Source: G963667075 sp963667075
GTDB lineage: Bacteria; Pseudomonadota; Alphaproteobacteria; Micavibrionales; Micavibrionaceae
NCBI GenBank assembly: GCA_963667075.1
Contig: OY762938.1
Location: 992,001-1,056,000 of the forward strand
Reading direction: 5' to 3'
DNA length: 64,000 nucleotides
Every line of letters begins with the position of its first letter. Position 1 is the stretch's first letter. A model generated the notes under the pieces. It searched no databases, was not told the DNA's origin, and saw nothing but the letters and a program-made list of their open reading frames with translations. The position numbers and the translations under genes are program-made. Of this stretch, positions 51,901 through 60,232 are shown piece by piece.

Positions 51901-52670
51901 TTTAAGCCATTTAATAAAAATTTAGGGAGCGTTTCTCTCGCTTTATCACCAGCCAGTAAGAACGATTCCTTTCTTGTGAGAGAAGCAATATTTATGCCTG
52001 TCTTTTCTTCAAACTGTTTGACCAGCCCGTCTCCTATGCTTTTTCTGACAAGTCCTTCCTGAAAGGGAAAAGGATTTATCAGGTGATCCTGACCGCTTGG
52101 CGAGGCCAGACAACAGGCAAAGTCGTATATGCCGCCCTTACGTATAATATAGGATCGCAATTCCGCAATGGTTGACCCCAAACCAACCATATCATCCACA
52201 ACGATATAGTGCCGCCCCGGTTCAACATCTCCTGAAAAAGAGGGAAATTCAAATAATTTGCTTATTTTGACCATATCTTTTCGCGTATTGCCGGGTTGCT
52301 CCACGATTTTTTTATCCACTTGCTGATTCAACATCTCTCCCAAGTAAGAGGCCGCTGTCGCCGCCATGGCATTATGGCCGTCTTTGCGCACAGGTGCCAC
52401 GAAAACAGGCGCGTTCGATCCCATCTCCTTTTGCATCTGTTCAACCCGGTGCAAATAGCACGTATCCAGCGTTTTTCTGACAACTTTTAATGCCGCCTCT
52501 ACATCCCTGTTGTGCTTTGCTCTAAAGAAATCTGCCTTATGATCCGCCGTGCCGATTTTAGCTTGCGCCATAAAGGCAGCCCGCAGCGATTCCGGCCGCG
52601 CCCTGTCCAATCGATAGGGACCAGCCACCAGAACATGACTATCCTGCTCTCCCCAATCCAAACGCCTCAT
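51897..52670 (-). CDS. Orphan phosphoribosyltransferase-fold protein
   Basis: 257 residues. HYIVVDDMVGLGSTIAELRSYI is the PRPP-binding signature (acidic pair plus GxGST) of type I phosphoribosyltransferases; VAPVRKDGHNAMAAT may form the hood or PPi loop. The C-terminal third (LTRKESFLLAGDKARETLPKFL) is not familiar. Purine, pyrimidine or amidophosphoribosyl substrates cannot be distinguished. It is inserted against the direction of the trp-accD-folC genes, with its own promoter, suggesting acquisition or rearrangement. Confidence 0.7.
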   Translation of the reverse strand: MRRLDWGEQDSHVLVAGPYRLDRARPESLRAAFMAQAKIGTADHKADFFRAKHNRDVEAALKVVRKTLDTCYLHRVEQMQKEMGSNAPVFVAPVRKDGHNAMAATAASYLGEMLNQQVDKKIVEQPGNTRKDMVKISKLFEFPSFSGDVEPGRHYIVVDDMVGLGSTIAELRSYIIRKGGIYDFACCLASPSGQDHLINPFPFQEGLVRKSIGDGLVKQFEEKTGINIASLTRKESFLLAGDKARETLPKFLLNGLN

Positions 52671-52706
52671 ATCGAACCTGCCTTGTTAGATCCATATCAA
52701 AGCAGG

Positions 52707-52754
52707 ATATTACGCAAATTATTATGGTAAGTCAAGTCTGAAATCTCTTGACTT
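52707..52754. promoter_or_regulatory. Divergent promoter region with a palindrome between the phosphoribosyltransferase gene and accD
   Basis: AAGTCAAG (52729-52736) and CTTGACTT (52747-52754) are perfect inverted repeats ten bases apart, each containing a TTGACT -35 element. On the minus strand TTGACT is followed after 17 bases by TAATAT (52712 down to 52707), a good promoter for the phosphoribosyltransferase gene. On the plus strand the -10 for accD is weak. The palindrome may also be an operator. Confidence 0.5.
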
Positions 52755-52813
52755 TCGCGGCTATAAGAAGACAATGCGAGACATTCCTTTTTAACAATGT
52801 TTTGAGTATTCGT

Positions 52814-53875
52814 ATGAGCTGGCTAACAAATTTTATACGCCCTAAGATCCGTTCCTTTGTAGGACAAAAAGATGTACCAGACAATCTGTGGCAAAAATGC
52901 CCTTCTTGTGACGGCATGCTGTTTAACAGGGATCTTAAGGAAAATTTAAATGTTTGCTATCACTGTGATTTCCACATGACCTTGCCTCTGGAGGATCGTT
53001 TTCAGATCCTGTTTGATGGAGGAATCTATAAAAACATTCCAGCCCCGAAAGTGCCAGAAGACCCGCTTAAGTTCAAAGACAAGAAAAGATATGCGGACCG
53101 CTTGCGTGATACACGGCACAAGACGAAAGAAAATGACGCTATTCGCCTTGTTAAAGGGACTGTAGGCGGACAACCGCTTGTCATTGCCGCTTTCAACTTT
53201 TCTTTTATGGGCGGCTCCATGGGGGCTGCCGTTGGTGAGGGAATCGTTAAGGCAGCAGAAGTTGCTGTGAAAGAAAAAGCCGCTCTTCTAGTTATTCCTG
53301 CCTCTGGCGGTGCCAGAATGCAAGAAGGGATGCTTTCCCTCATGCAAATGCCAAGAAGCATCATAGCCGTTAATATGGTCAAGGACGCCGGCTTGCCTTA
53401 TATCGTCCTGCTGGTTAATCCAACGACAGGCGGCGTCAGTGCTTCTTTTGCCATGGTCGGCGACCTCCATTTGGCCGAACCCGGTGCAACAATCGGTTTT
53501 GCCGGCAAACGCGTTATTGAGGAAACCATTCGGGAACAGCTCCCCGACGACTTCCAAACCGCAGAATATCTGCTGGAGCACGGCATGGTGGATATGGTTG
53601 TATCAAGAAAAGACTCCTACGAAACACTGGCCCGTATTCTTAATCTCCTCATGAATCATAAGACAAGCGGAGATGGAAAGAAAAAAACAACCCGGAAAAC
53701 CGCACCAAAGAAAAACAGCAAAGCCAAAAAAGTAAAAGCCGCAGCAAAAGCCGCAGGTCAGGTCGCACAGCTTAAAACAATGACGTTAGAGGAGGACTCT
53801 CTTGCTGAACCTGCTAACACAAACAATGGCCGTGCAACAAAAAAGAAGAAAACAGCCCAGACATCTCAGGCATAG
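52814..53875 (+). CDS. accD: Acetyl-CoA carboxylase carboxyltransferase subunit beta
   Basis: With AccA it transfers carboxyl from carboxybiotin to acetyl-CoA, the first step of fatty acid synthesis. The 353 residues have an N-terminal zinc ribbon (CPSC ... CYHC), the crotonase-like core (FSFMGGSMGAAVGEGI, PASGGARMQEG, NPTTGGVSASFAM) and an unusually long Lys/Ala-rich tail of about 65 residues. ATG 52814 gives the family start MSWLTNFIRPK. folC, its usual next gene, is displaced by about 2.6 kb. Confidence 0.96.
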   Translation: MSWLTNFIRPKIRSFVGQKDVPDNLWQKCPSCDGMLFNRDLKENLNVCYHCDFHMTLPLEDRFQILFDGGIYKNIPAPKVPEDPLKFKDKKRYADRLRDTRHKTKENDAIRLVKGTVGGQPLVIAAFNFSFMGGSMGAAVGEGIVKAAEVAVKEKAALLVIPASGGARMQEGMLSLMQMPRSIIAVNMVKDAGLPYIVLLVNPTTGGVSASFAMVGDLHLAEPGATIGFAGKRVIEETIREQLPDDFQTAEYLLEHGMVDMVVSRKDSYETLARILNLLMNHKTSGDGKKKTTRKTAPKKNSKAKKVKAAAKAAGQVAQLKTMTLEEDSLAEPANTNNGRATKKKKTAQTSQA

Positions 53876-53881
53876 CTTATT

Positions 53882-54904
53882 CTACGGTCCTTCGAGAGAA
53901 GAAAAGCGGGCAGCGCGCTCTTCAACGAGAGCCCCTCTTTTAGCATCTGGTTTTGTCTCTTTACTAAACCCTTCGGCTGCTTCTGCAAAGGGCGTATAAA
54001 GCGCGAGAACAACACTTTCATACGCGCCATACAATGTATGAGCCATTGAATTTGTAACACGCGTAAAGGCATCTTTTATCTGAAGCCCTTTATCTTTTCT
54101 CCAGTCGTTCCGTTCCTGGCGCACAAGGGGCTTCGCTTTTTCAAGAAAGGCCTCTACGGTTTCTTCTTTTTCAGTTGTAATGGCATCAAGTACTACCTGC
54201 GCCTGATCAAGATTCGTTTTACGCTCTCCTGTAATTTCGGCATAAACCATTGCCCATTCGGCATTGTAAGCTGACAACTCTTTCCGGTAGTCATTGGACG
54301 CTTCGATGAGAACATTTCTTGTTTCAACGATTCTTAATTTAATTTGCTCCAGCAATTCTTCTGCAGCTTTCACAGCTGGATCATTGTCAAGCTGAGATTC
54401 GGAAATGCCGGAGGGCTCTTTTGTTTCAAGAGAATCATCAATTTTCTGTACAGACGCTTTGATTGCCAGGATATTTTGAAGTATGCCCTCTTGTCCCTTT
54501 TGTCCTTTTTTACGATCTACGAGATCAGCAAGAGCGTCACATAAAATCCCCCTTGTTTGATCACGCTTAACGGTTAAAGATTCACGTTTCGTCTGGTAAA
54601 AAGCATTTATAAGATCAAAACGCTGGTTCTTTTCCATGAGACGATCCGCTGTCTCTGCTGTTCTAAGGTCTGTTTCCTGTTCAACCGCATCACCCTGTGC
54701 AAGTGCTACAGCTTCTGCCAGTCTTTCTTCTGCACCTGCCAGTGGTTCATCAAAACGCGCCTCAATTATAGCAAGCTGCTCTTTGAGAACACGTGACATT
54801 CTGGAAGGATTTGGTTTCCCCAAAGCTGCTCTTTGGAGGATTTTAAAATTCTCATCCGTATTTGTTCGGTCTTGTTCTGTATGATTGTGATCCATTTCAG
54901 ACAT
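53882..54904 (-). CDS. Coiled-coil protein, paralogue A
   Basis: Not recognised; 340 residues, soluble and strongly helical. It shares two segments with the 55275-56381 protein: an N-terminal block (KPNPSRMSRVLKEQLAII, RFDEPLAGAEERLAEA) and a C-terminal block (LQIKDAFTRVTNS ... TPFAEAAEGFSKETKPD). The middle is predicted coiled coil, Glu/Lys/Gln-rich. GGGAAG before the ATG supports the start. It has its own promoter (54953-54979). It is convergent with accD, six bases apart. No domain with known function is visible; a structural or membrane-peripheral role is only a guess. Confidence 0.65.
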   Translation of the reverse strand: MSEMDHNHTEQDRTNTDENFKILQRAALGKPNPSRMSRVLKEQLAIIEARFDEPLAGAEERLAEAVALAQGDAVEQETDLRTAETADRLMEKNQRFDLINAFYQTKRESLTVKRDQTRGILCDALADLVDRKKGQKGQEGILQNILAIKASVQKIDDSLETKEPSGISESQLDNDPAVKAAEELLEQIKLRIVETRNVLIEASNDYRKELSAYNAEWAMVYAEITGERKTNLDQAQVVLDAITTEKEETVEAFLEKAKPLVRQERNDWRKDKGLQIKDAFTRVTNSMAHTLYGAYESVVLALYTPFAEAAEGFSKETKPDAKRGALVEERAARFSSLEGP

Positions 54905-54952
54905 TTTTTACTTCCCTGTCATATAACCCGCGCTTCATTAAGTAAAATACGA

Positions 54953-54979
54953 ATTATAGAAAATGGTCACGTTTGTCAA
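54953..54979 (-). promoter_or_regulatory. Promoter of coiled-coil paralogue A
   Basis: On the minus strand, TTGACA (54979 to 54974) is followed after 15 bases by a perfect TATAAT (54958 to 54953). The surrounding sequence resembles that upstream of paralogue B. Confidence 0.6.
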
Positions 54980-54996
54980 GAGAAAAGAGTTAAGAG

Positions 54997-55275
54997 TTAA
55001 GACCTGCCGATTCTTAGCTTGTAACTAAGGGCGTTGTCAGGGGTGTTTTCATCAAGTTCGATAATCGCTATCTCTTCCTTATCCGAAAACGCTTTGATGG
55101 CGTCTTCTTCTTCGAGAAGAATCTCGAGAATCTGTTCCGTTGAGCGGCATAGCGTTACAAGATTTTTATGCGCATTGTAATAGATAGCCGGGTCGTGAGG
55201 CTCCCCGTCCTGTCTGAAAATAAACAGGACGAGATCTCCATTCTTGTTTTGAACTATGTCATAGGACAGTGTCAT
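54997..55275 (-). CDS. Small protein of unknown function in the paralogue cluster
   Basis: Not recognised; 92 residues, acidic, soluble. The beta-rich N-terminus (YDIVQNKNGDLVLFIFRQDGE) is followed by a helical, Glu-rich part. Its ATG overlaps the stop codon of paralogue B by one base (TAATG), so translation is coupled and the two proteins may act together. Confidence 0.55.
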   Translation of the reverse strand: MTLSYDIVQNKNGDLVLFIFRQDGEPHDPAIYYNAHKNLVTLCRSTEQILEILLEEEDAIKAFSDKEEIAIIELDENTPDNALSYKLRIGRS

Positions 55276-56381
55276 TATTTACTTCCTGGAGCAGGGAAAA
55301 CAGACGTAGTACGCGCTATACGATCTTCAAAAAGCTGTGTCTTTTTCTCATTCGCCTTTGTGGCCTTGGTAAAGCCGTTCGCCGCCTCTATAAATGGTGT
55401 AGCAAAAGCAAGAGCGATACCCTTGAAGAAGCCACCAATAACACCAATCGTTGAATTAGCGACGCGTGAGAAAGCATCCTTTACCTGAAGAACTCTGTAT
55501 TTTTCCCAGTCCTGCCATTCCTGTTCAATGAGGGCATCCGCTTTTTCAGTAAAAGGCTTTACCGTCTCTTCTTTTTCAGCCTTGAGCTGAGTATAAGCAG
55601 CTTCTGCTTCTTCAAGAAATACCTCGCGTTCCTCTGTAAGAGCCACACGAATATCTTCCAGCTCTTGATTATGTGCTAAATAAACTTGTCTATAGTCGTC
55701 ACCACTCTTAAGCAGCTTTTCATCTGTCAAGGCTGCTTTTTGGCAAAGACCGTCCAGCAATTTCTGTGCAGCCTCTACCGCTGGATCATGCTTCAGGCTG
55801 GCTTCAAGACTAGCGATCTCTTGCTCTATTTCCAACATATCCTGAGCATTAAAAACACCATCATTATTAATGTCTAACCACGCAGGAACAACCTGATGAA
55901 GTTTTTCTGTATCACGCATGTAGGAAATCATGCGGTCATGGACGCCCCTAAGTGTTTCAATCCGGTCGTTCACTGCTTCTGCACGTTTGGCAAACGCAAC
56001 CTGGGCATCTTTCAACGGACCATTTCTAATGGCCTCAATTTCAGTTACAAGATACTGAGAATGTTCAAAAAGGGCATTTCCCTGAACCGTATAACGCTCT
56101 CTTACCTCTTCAAAAGAACGAATCAGCTCTTCTGCTTCACGCATTGTTGCCGCTTCGATAGCCTCAGGCTCCATGGCTGCTCTGGCTTCGGCTAATTCTC
56201 TTTCTGCCTCAGCAAGCGGTTCTTCGAAACGATCTCGAATGATTCCAAGCTGTTCTTCAAATAGCTCTATGAGTCTGCTGGGATTCGGCGTTGTCCCAAT
56301 CGAACTTTGAAGAACCTTAAACTCTTCACGTGTTGGGTCTCTCTTTACAATAATAATTTTATGGGCATCCTTTTCAGACAT
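55275..56381 (-). CDS. Coiled-coil protein, paralogue B, with an EF-hand-like loop
   Basis: Not recognised as a family; 368 residues, helical. The N-terminal (TPNPSRLIELFEEQLGII, RFEEPLAEAERELAEA) and C-terminal (LQVKDAFSRVANS ... TPFIEAANGFTKATKAN) blocks match paralogue A. Between them, residues 170-181 (DINNDGVFNAQD) have D/N/D/N/D in the positions of a calcium-binding EF-hand or dockerin loop, absent from A. GAGGGAG before the ATG supports the start. It leads a short operon with the 92-residue gene. Confidence 0.65.
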   Translation of the reverse strand: MSEKDAHKIIIVKRDPTREEFKVLQSSIGTTPNPSRLIELFEEQLGIIRDRFEEPLAEAERELAEARAAMEPEAIEAATMREAEELIRSFEEVRERYTVQGNALFEHSQYLVTEIEAIRNGPLKDAQVAFAKRAEAVNDRIETLRGVHDRMISYMRDTEKLHQVVPAWLDINNDGVFNAQDMLEIEQEIASLEASLKHDPAVEAAQKLLDGLCQKAALTDEKLLKSGDDYRQVYLAHNQELEDIRVALTEEREVFLEEAEAAYTQLKAEKEETVKPFTEKADALIEQEWQDWEKYRVLQVKDAFSRVANSTIGVIGGFFKGIALAFATPFIEAANGFTKATKANEKKTQLFEDRIARTTSVFPAPGSK

Positions 56382-56434
56382 TTTTTGTCTCCCTCATAGA
56401 TTAATCCGCGCACTGTCAAGTGACAAAGTAAAGA

Positions 56435-56462
56435 CTTATGGAAAATAGATCATGTCTGTCAA
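56435..56462 (-). promoter_or_regulatory. Promoter of coiled-coil paralogue B
   Basis: On the minus strand, TTGACA (56462 to 56457) is followed after 16 bases by CATAAG (56440 to 56435). The flanks align with the paralogue A promoter (ATTTTC before the -10, CCGCG further down), showing that the control region was duplicated too. Confidence 0.5.
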
Positions 56463-56555
56463 GAAAAAACGGAAATACGGTTTTGTAAGAAACAGATAAC
56501 ATGATACACAGCAAAAATAGCGTTTTATTTTTTTGACTATAATTATTTTAATATC

Positions 56556-57869
56556 ATGTATGTATCAGACCTTTCCCATCCGACTTTTTCTCTGGCTGGA
56601 AAACTCCAGCACCTTTACCAGCTCAGCAGGGGCTGCAAGATTGATTTGCGTTTTCGGCCGCCTTTTCTAAATCTTTTAAAGGCTTTTGGAGATCCTCACA
56701 AAAATATGCCGCCGACTATTCATGTGGCCGGTACCAACGGGAAAGGCTCCACGCTGGCTTTCATGCGGGCCTTTCTCGAAGAGCAGGGGAAAAGCGTTCA
56801 TGTCATGACCTCCCCCCATCTTGTGCGGTTTAATGAGCGGATTGTGCTAGCCGGCAAAGAAATTGAGGATGATTATCTTGAATCCCTCATAGACGAGGCC
56901 ATTGCCTTAAATAATGAAGCGGAAATCACCTTTTTTGAAATTACGTCCGTTTTGGCTTTTGCTGCCTTTTCACGGGTAAAGGCGGACTATCTTTTGCTGG
57001 AAACCGGCATGGGCGGACGTCTTGATTGCACGAATATTATAGAGGATCCGATACTGACCATCATCACCTCTATATCCAGAGATCACGAACCGTTCTTAGG
57101 CAATACGCTGGCTAAAATTGCTGGCGAGAAAGCCGGAATCATAAAACAGAATGTACCATGCATTATCGCAAGGCAGGAATCAAACGAGGCACTGCACGTG
57201 CTTGAAGAGACAGCGCGTAAAAGAAATGCACCTCTCCTCAGAGCTAACCAGGAATGGTGCATCAAAATGCAAAACGATACTTGTCATTATACATCTGATA
57301 AAAACGCGCTGACCTTACCACTACCTGCTCTAAAAGGCGTTCACCAGATAGATAATGCCGGTACAGCACTGGCTGCCTTTGAAGCTATCGGTGCCGGTGG
57401 TGCTCTTGATGAAGACGCTCTCTCACGTGCTATAAAAAAAGTAAACTGGCCGGCACGCTTGCAAAAAATGACAACCGAGCAAGAAGATTGGGAAATCTGG
57501 CTGGATGGTGGCCACAATGAAAGTGCCGGACGCGTCCTTGCACAACAGGCGTCCTTGTGGGAGGGGCAAGACTCAAAACCGCTATATTTAATTATAGGTA
57601 TGATGTCTCTTAAAACACCTGACGCCTTCTTTGCCGCCATCACACCACTGGCAGAACATGTATATACTGTGCCAATCATGGGAGAGCCGCTGACTTTTGC
57701 ACCTGATGCCTTGCAAGCCTTTGTAAAGGAAAGTCCTTGTACATGTGCGGACAGTCTTGATTCTGCCCTCTCACGCCTGTTCAAAGAGCAAAAACCGGGA
57801 AGAATTCTGATTACAGGATCGCTCTATCTTACAGGTGAGTACTTAAAGAGAAAGAATGCATTAGCATAA
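56556..57869 (+). CDS. folC: Folylpolyglutamate synthase / dihydrofolate synthase
   Basis: Adds glutamates to folates and makes dihydrofolate from dihydropteroate. The 437 residues have the Mur-ligase-like P loop VAGTNGKGSTLAFM, TSPHLVRFNERI (folate/ATP loop) and LLETGMGGRLDCTNI, then DGGHNESAGRVL in the C-terminal domain. Alphaproteobacteria usually have accD directly upstream; here the paralogue cluster lies between. Confidence 0.95.
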   Translation: MYVSDLSHPTFSLAGKLQHLYQLSRGCKIDLRFRPPFLNLLKAFGDPHKNMPPTIHVAGTNGKGSTLAFMRAFLEEQGKSVHVMTSPHLVRFNERIVLAGKEIEDDYLESLIDEAIALNNEAEITFFEITSVLAFAAFSRVKADYLLLETGMGGRLDCTNIIEDPILTIITSISRDHEPFLGNTLAKIAGEKAGIIKQNVPCIIARQESNEALHVLEETARKRNAPLLRANQEWCIKMQNDTCHYTSDKNALTLPLPALKGVHQIDNAGTALAAFEAIGAGGALDEDALSRAIKKVNWPARLQKMTTEQEDWEIWLDGGHNESAGRVLAQQASLWEGQDSKPLYLIIGMMSLKTPDAFFAAITPLAEHVYTVPIMGEPLTFAPDALQAFVKESPCTCADSLDSALSRLFKEQKPGRILITGSLYLTGEYLKRKNALA

Positions 57870-57921
57870 GTAGACAACACCTTTCTTTACAGTAAAAAAA
57901 AACTCCTATAGTTTTTCCTAC

Positions 57922-58629
57922 ATGGTTAATCGAATCGCACTCGTTGATGATGATCAAAATATTCTGGTTTCCGTTTCCATGGCATTGGAGACGGAAGGGT
58001 TTGAGGTCAAAACATATCCGAATGGGGAAGAGGGGCTTAAAGGCCTTTTAGAGGATCCGCCCGATCTTGCCATTCTGGATATCAAAATGCCGCGTATGGA
58101 TGGTATTGAGCTGCTAACAAAACTGCGGGAAACGTCTTCCCTCCCTGTCATCTTTTTGACCTCTAAAAGCGATGAAGTTGATGAAATTGTTGGGTTGCGT
58201 CTGGGGGCTGATGATTACGTAACCAAACCCTTTTCCCAGCGTCTTTTAATAGAGCGCATCCGCACAATCCTGCGCCGCAATGAAGAGAAACGCAAGACAG
58301 TGCCCGCAGAAACCGAAAAAGATGCTGCACAGATTGTCGTTGGGCCGTTAATCCTTGATACAAAAAGATTCTTGTGCACCTGGAAAGACGAGTTCCTAAC
58401 CTTTACCGTTACAGAATTCTTGCTGCTAAAAGCACTGGCCGAACATCCCGGACATGTAAAAACAAGGGATCAGTTAATTGACATTGCCTATGGTGAAACT
58501 ATCTATGTAGATGACCGGACGATTGATTCTCATATCAAGCGGGTGCGACGAAAATTCAAGAATATTGATTCGGACTTTTCCAATATTCAAACCGTTTATG
58601 GTGCAGGTTACAAATATGTCACAGCCTGA
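57922..58629 (+). CDS. chvI: OmpR-family response regulator ChvI
   Basis: DNA-binding output of the ChvG-ChvI envelope/acid-stress system of alphaproteobacteria. The 235 residues are a receiver (D9-D11 acidic pocket, D53 in LAILDIKMP, Lys in YVTKPFS) and a winged-helix DNA-binding domain (about 135-232; FTVTEFLLLKALAEHPGHVKTRDQL, DRTIDSHIKRVRRKF). It overlaps the chvG start by 14 bases. Confidence 0.93.
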   Translation: MVNRIALVDDDQNILVSVSMALETEGFEVKTYPNGEEGLKGLLEDPPDLAILDIKMPRMDGIELLTKLRETSSLPVIFLTSKSDEVDEIVGLRLGADDYVTKPFSQRLLIERIRTILRRNEEKRKTVPAETEKDAAQIVVGPLILDTKRFLCTWKDEFLTFTVTEFLLLKALAEHPGHVKTRDQLIDIAYGETIYVDDRTIDSHIKRVRRKFKNIDSDFSNIQTVYGAGYKYVTA

Positions 58630-60232
58630 TGAAATCCTCCCATCCTCTGCTAAACCGGAAAAAAAGCCCGATACCCGTTTTTACGAACGCTGGAATAAAG
58701 CAGAAAGTGGCGTAACCGGCCTTTCTGTTCGCATTTTTGCTGTAAACATTTTTGTTATCGTCCTTTTGGCTTTTGGTATTTTCTATTTCACACAATACAG
58801 AGAGAGCCTTATCCGAACAGAACTGGAATCTCTGACAACCGAAGCCCTGCTGTTCTCAACGACTTTATCAAAAACAGATTTTGCAGATAAAAAAGAGCTT
58901 GAACGCACACTGTCTCTTTTCTCAAGAACAACAAAAGATCATGTCCATCTTTATGATATAGAAGGAAAAGTTATCCTTGAAACCGACCACGACGCAGACA
59001 ACAAAGACGATATATTCGACGAAGAAAATCATTTCCCGAGAACAATTGATGATCTTTTCAAAGAAATGGTTGATCTGATCCCGGTTTATTATGATTTACC
59101 TAAATACCCAAAGGAAAATTATAATGACATCAAAGATCATCCCGACGCTATCCTTGCACTGCAGGGAAAGAACAATATTCATGCCTGGAAAAAGGAAGAC
59201 GGCTCAGGCATTGTCCTGACCGCCGCCGCACCCGTATGGAAAAAAGGAGAAATACAGGCCATTCTTCACCTGACAAAGGACAATACGGAACTTGAAGAAG
59301 CGGTCACGAAAACAAGATCAGAACTCTTAACTTTATTTCTAGCCGTATCATTATTCACCTTAATTCTCTCCTTTTATCTTACGAACTTCATTGCGCACCC
59401 CTTAAAAAAACTTGCCATGGCTGCAGAAGCGGTTCGGCTCGGGCAAGAGGGAAAAGAAATCCCGGACTTAAGTCATAGAAAAGACGAAATGGGCGCTCTT
59501 TCGGTTGCGCTACGTTCTATGACCCGTGCATTAAAAGATCGCATGGATTCGATTGAGCATTTTGCAGCCGATGTTGCGCATGAGCTTAAAAACCCGCTGA
59601 CCTCTCTAAAAAGTGCGGTTGAAACGGCGCAAAAAATCAAGGATGAAAAAAAGATACGTATGCTGCTTGATATTATTAATCATGATGTTGAGCGTCTGGA
59701 CAGGCTTATCACCGATATCTCAGCCTCTTCCAGACTTGATGCGGAACTACCTCGCGACACTGTCGCAAAAGTAAATTTGAATACTTTTTTTTCGCATCTT
59801 TTAAGTGCCTATAAGAAGGAAGAGAAAAACCGGGTTATACTGTCCATTGATGACCACAAAACATTATATACGATTGGCAACGAAGGACGTCTGGCCCAAG
59901 TGTTTCATAATCTCATTGATAATGCCTTGTCTTTTTCTCCTGATGGTAAGGATGTTGACGTTCGTATAAAAAGAGAAAATGATTCCATCATTGTTTACGT
60001 TGAAGATGAAGGATCTGGCATCCTCGGACAAAAAAGCAAAAAAGTTTTTGAGCGTTTTTACACAGAAAGGCCTCAGACAGAAACCTTCGGTCAACATTCA
60101 GGTCTGGGACTTTCTATTGCGAAACAGATCATTGACTCACACGGCGGTACAATATTGGCAGAAAACATTAAAAATGCTGATGGCACAATAAAAGGAGCAC
60201 GGTTTACAGTAACCTTAAAAACAGCCTCATGA
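58616..60232 (+). CDS. chvG: Sensor histidine kinase ChvG
   Basis: Partner kinase of ChvI. The 538 residues have a membrane helix near residue 40-62, a periplasmic sensor loop (about 65-235), a second helix (about 240-262), HAMP, a dimerisation domain with phosphoacceptor H322 in DVAHELKNPLTSL and an ATPase domain with DNALSFSPDG, DEGSGIL and GLGLSIAKQII. ATG 58616 lies within the chvI end and begins MSQPDEILP. In Agrobacterium and Sinorhizobium the periplasmic inhibitor ExoR controls this kinase; no exoR is in the window. Confidence 0.92.
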   Translation: MSQPDEILPSSAKPEKKPDTRFYERWNKAESGVTGLSVRIFAVNIFVIVLLAFGIFYFTQYRESLIRTELESLTTEALLFSTTLSKTDFADKKELERTLSLFSRTTKDHVHLYDIEGKVILETDHDADNKDDIFDEENHFPRTIDDLFKEMVDLIPVYYDLPKYPKENYNDIKDHPDAILALQGKNNIHAWKKEDGSGIVLTAAAPVWKKGEIQAILHLTKDNTELEEAVTKTRSELLTLFLAVSLFTLILSFYLTNFIAHPLKKLAMAAEAVRLGQEGKEIPDLSHRKDEMGALSVALRSMTRALKDRMDSIEHFAADVAHELKNPLTSLKSAVETAQKIKDEKKIRMLLDIINHDVERLDRLITDISASSRLDAELPRDTVAKVNLNTFFSHLLSAYKKEEKNRVILSIDDHKTLYTIGNEGRLAQVFHNLIDNALSFSPDGKDVDVRIKRENDSIIVYVEDEGSGILGQKSKKVFERFYTERPQTETFGQHSGLGLSIAKQIIDSHGGTILAENIKNADGTIKGARFTVTLKTAS

